This document shows positions 6,124-7,374 of a stretch of 7,374 bases of DNA, piece by piece. Location of the stretch: assembly GCA_030609245.1 (NCBI GenBank), contig JAUWCP010000113.1, forward strand, positions 1-7,374, read 5' to 3'. The notes beneath the pieces are model-generated. The model saw only the letters and a program-made list of their open reading frames with translations. It ran no database searches and was not told the origin of the DNA. The stretch comes from Hyphomicrobium sp. (GTDB lineage Bacteria > Pseudomonadota > Alphaproteobacteria > Rhizobiales > Hyphomicrobiaceae). The position numbers and the translations under genes are program-made. The number at the start of each line of letters is the position of its first letter. Position 1 is the stretch's first letter.

Positions 6124-6989
6124 GCGTGGCCGGACCCGATCTAAGGCTTCCCGAACTGCTCGTTGCAAAGGTCGTTGCCGAAGCGCTGGCAGAGGACCTA
6201 GGCTCCGCTGGCGACATCACGACCGTGGCGACCGTTGCGCCCGGCGCGCGAGCGGCCGGCGCTATCGCGGCGCGCAAGCCCGGCGTCGTCGCGGGCCTGC
6301 AAATAGCCGAGGCGGCGTTTCGGGCGCTCGATGAGAACGTTGACTTCGAAGTTCTCATACGGGATGGCGAACGCGTCCAAGCGGGCCAGAAAATCGCGCG
6401 CGTTGCCGGAGAGGCCGGCGCCCTTCTCACTGCCGAACGAGTCGCGTTGAACTTTCTCGGCCACATGAGCGGCATCGCCACGCTTACCAGCAGTTACATG
6501 AACAAGATCTCGGGCACACGCGCCAAGATCATCGATACGCGCAAGACGACGCCGGGACTAAGGGCATTCGAGAAGCTTGCCGTGCGCGCCGGCGGCGGCC
6601 TCAATCACCGCTTCGGTCTATTCGATGCAATCCTCATCAAAGACAATCACATCATCGCAGCAGGCGGCATTGGTGCAGCACTCAACAAAGCGCGCGAACG
6701 TGCCGGCCATATGGTCAAAGTCGAGATCGAGGTCGCAACCATTGCGGAGCTTAGTGAAGCGCTGGCCCACAAACCGGACGCGGTGCTGCTCGATAATATG
6801 CCGGTCGCAACCCTGAAGGAGGCGGTGGCTGAGGTCGCCGGTCGCGCCATTACTGAGGCATCGGGCGGGGTTAATCTTGATACGGTACGCGCCATCGCCG
6901 AGACGGGCGTCGATCTGATCTCTGTCGGGGCCCTGACGCATTCGGCGCCCGTCCTCGATATCGGCCTCGACTTCGAGCAGGGCGGTTAA
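6120..6989 (+). CDS. nadC: Quinolinate phosphoribosyltransferase (decarboxylating) NadC
   Basis: A 289-residue type II phosphoribosyltransferase that joins quinolinate and PRPP to give nicotinate mononucleotide, CO2 and pyrophosphate. The N-terminal E-D-L-G-x-x-G-D-I-T-T (25-35) is the family hallmark. Active-site residues are in place: Arg107 in A-E-R-V-A-L-N-F, Arg141-Lys142 in D-T-R-K-T-T-P-G, His163-Arg164 in G-G-L-N-H-R, Lys174 in I-K-D-N-H-I, Glu204 in V-E-I-E-V and Asp225 in L-L-D-N-M. The phosphate-binding end is S-G-G-V-N (248-252) and S-V-G-A-L-T-H (268-274). ATG 6120 overlaps the nadB stop as ATGA and has AGGAG upstream, so translation is coupled. The stop at 6987-6989 lies in a 21-bp tandem repeat. 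Confidence 0.97.
   Translation: MSVAGPDLRLPELLVAKVVAEALAEDLGSAGDITTVATVAPGARAAGAIAARKPGVVAGLQIAEAAFRALDENVDFEVLIRDGERVQAGQKIARVAGEAGALLTAERVALNFLGHMSGIATLTSSYMNKISGTRAKIIDTRKTTPGLRAFEKLAVRAGGGLNHRFGLFDAILIKDNHIIAAGGIGAALNKARERAGHMVKVEIEVATIAELSEALAHKPDAVLLDNMPVATLKEAVAEVAGRAITEASGGVNLDTVRAIAETGVDLISVGALTHSAPVLDIGLDFEQGG
6331..6358. repeat. Inverted repeat inside nadC
   Basis: ATGAGAAC (6331-6338) and GTTCTCAT (6351-6358) are exact reverse complements with a 12-base spacer. The repeat is coding (D-E-N-V-D-F-E-V-L). It could form an mRNA hairpin in nadC, but its sequence does not resemble the putative NadQ operators, and chance is a fair explanation. Confidence 0.5.
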
Positions 6990-7023
6990 GGGCCTGAGCA
7001 GGGCGATTGAGGGTCTGAGCAGG
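6975..7023 (+). repeat. 21-bp tandem repeat spanning the nadC stop codon
   Basis: Unit 1 (6975-6995) and unit 2 (6996-7016) are 21 bases long and agree at 18 positions; a third partial unit, GAGCAGG, occupies 7017-7023. Each full unit begins GAGCAGGGCG and contains a stop in the nadC frame: TAA at 6987-6989 in unit 1, TGA at 7008-7010 in unit 2. The period is seven codons, so the copies stay in frame. It looks like a local duplication of the nadC 3' end. No terminator is evident in it or in the rest of the gap to 7123. Confidence 0.85.
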
Positions 7024-7108
7024 CAAAAACGCTTGATTTCGCCACAGTGCTGCGCAAGGGGGAATGGCGACGGTTAGGGTGGGGTGAACCTGGGCTCTTA
7101 CCGCCCCT

Positions 7109-7114
7109 GGAGGA
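7109..7114 (+). promoter_or_regulatory. Strong ribosome binding site for the small membrane protein
   Basis: GGAGGA lies nine bases before ATG 7124. It supports this small gene as real and favours ATG 7124 over other candidate starts in the area. Confidence 0.75.
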
Positions 7115-7123
7115 AAAGCAGTC

Positions 7124-7360
7124 ATGGATTTGACGGGCGATATCAATTTGGTGGGATGGATCGCCATCTGGGGCTTGATCGCCATCTCGGCGGCCGTGCT
7201 CGGCGGGGTACTGGCAGGCATCAAGAACCGCGACTATTCGTTCTGGATCGCGTGGTGTCTCGTCTTGCCGCCGCTGCTTATCTTCGTGGCGATCCTGCCA
7301 AAGCGCACGGGCGAACGCCCGCGCCGCCCATCGCTCGATGAGCAAGACCGCCACTGGTGA
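7124..7360 (+). CDS. Small two-helix membrane protein, function unknown
   Basis: A complete 78-residue protein. Residues about 9-33 form one hydrophobic helix with a glycine-containing end (A-V-L-G-G-V-L-A-G), and about 40-59 form a second (F-W-I-A-W-C-L-V-L-P-P then L-L-I-F-V-A-I-L-P). They are linked by a short polar turn, K-N-R-D. The tail from residue 60 is rich in Lys and Arg, which by the positive-inside rule would sit in the cytoplasm. The first helix contains I-A-I twice, encoded by an 11-base direct repeat at 7159-7169 and 7177-7187. I do not recognise a named family. It lies 134 bases after nadC with its own good Shine-Dalgarno, so it may be a separate unit or the last gene of the nad transcript; nothing in it points to NAD metabolism. 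Confidence 0.75.
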   Translation: MDLTGDINLVGWIAIWGLIAISAAVLGGVLAGIKNRDYSFWIAWCLVLPPLLIFVAILPKRTGERPRRPSLDEQDRHW

Positions 7361-7374
7361 CGTCGCGCTCCGCA

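Noticed and set aside
1..7374. CRISPR array, tRNA/rRNA, insertion sequence, prophage or defence system
   Set aside because: No regular spaced repeats, tRNA-like folds, transposase motifs, terminal inverted repeats or defence-related domains were seen on either strand.

Overview
The window looks like ordinary chromosome from a GC-rich alphaproteobacterium, most likely of the Hyphomicrobiales (Rhizobiales) type. This rests on high GC at wobble positions, on a NadQ-family regulator (an alphaproteobacterial family) beside nadA-nadB-nadC, and on the order ygfZ - tag - HD hydrolase - nadQ - nadABC. The genus call is inference. All genes read left to right, and there is no sign of mobile DNA, phage, CRISPR or RNA genes.

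Left part (1-1944): the 3' end of a YgfZ-type folate-binding protein, then tag (DNA-3-methyladenine glycosylase I) starting in a 4-base ATGA overlap, then an HD-domain phosphohydrolase of YfbR-like layout 10 bases later. The tight packing suggests one transcript.

Middle (1945-3344): a 128-base gap leads into nadQ, a NrtR-like regulator with a degenerate Nudix domain and a C-terminal winged-helix domain. Its Shine-Dalgarno sits in the 3' arm of a perfect 7-bp hairpin just before the ATG at 2073. After nadQ, a 225-base intergenic region holds the nadA control region. It has two related palindromes, one with perfect 11-bp arms, whose centres lie 64 bp apart. A GC-rich hairpin lies between them and a weak promoter overlaps the upstream one. 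The palindromes are the obvious candidate NadQ operators.

Right part (3345-7374): nadA (quinolinate synthase), nadB (L-aspartate oxidase) and nadC (quinolinate phosphoribosyltransferase). Together they encode de novo synthesis of nicotinate mononucleotide from aspartate, dihydroxyacetone phosphate and PRPP. nadB and nadC overlap by ATGA. The nadC stop codon lies in a 21-bp tandem repeat that carries a second in-frame stop. A small two-helix membrane protein with its own strong ribosome binding site closes the window.

I do not see an undescribed multi-gene system here. The most useful non-gene signals are the operator pair with its helical phasing, the SD-sequestering hairpin of nadQ, and the tandem repeat over the nadC stop.
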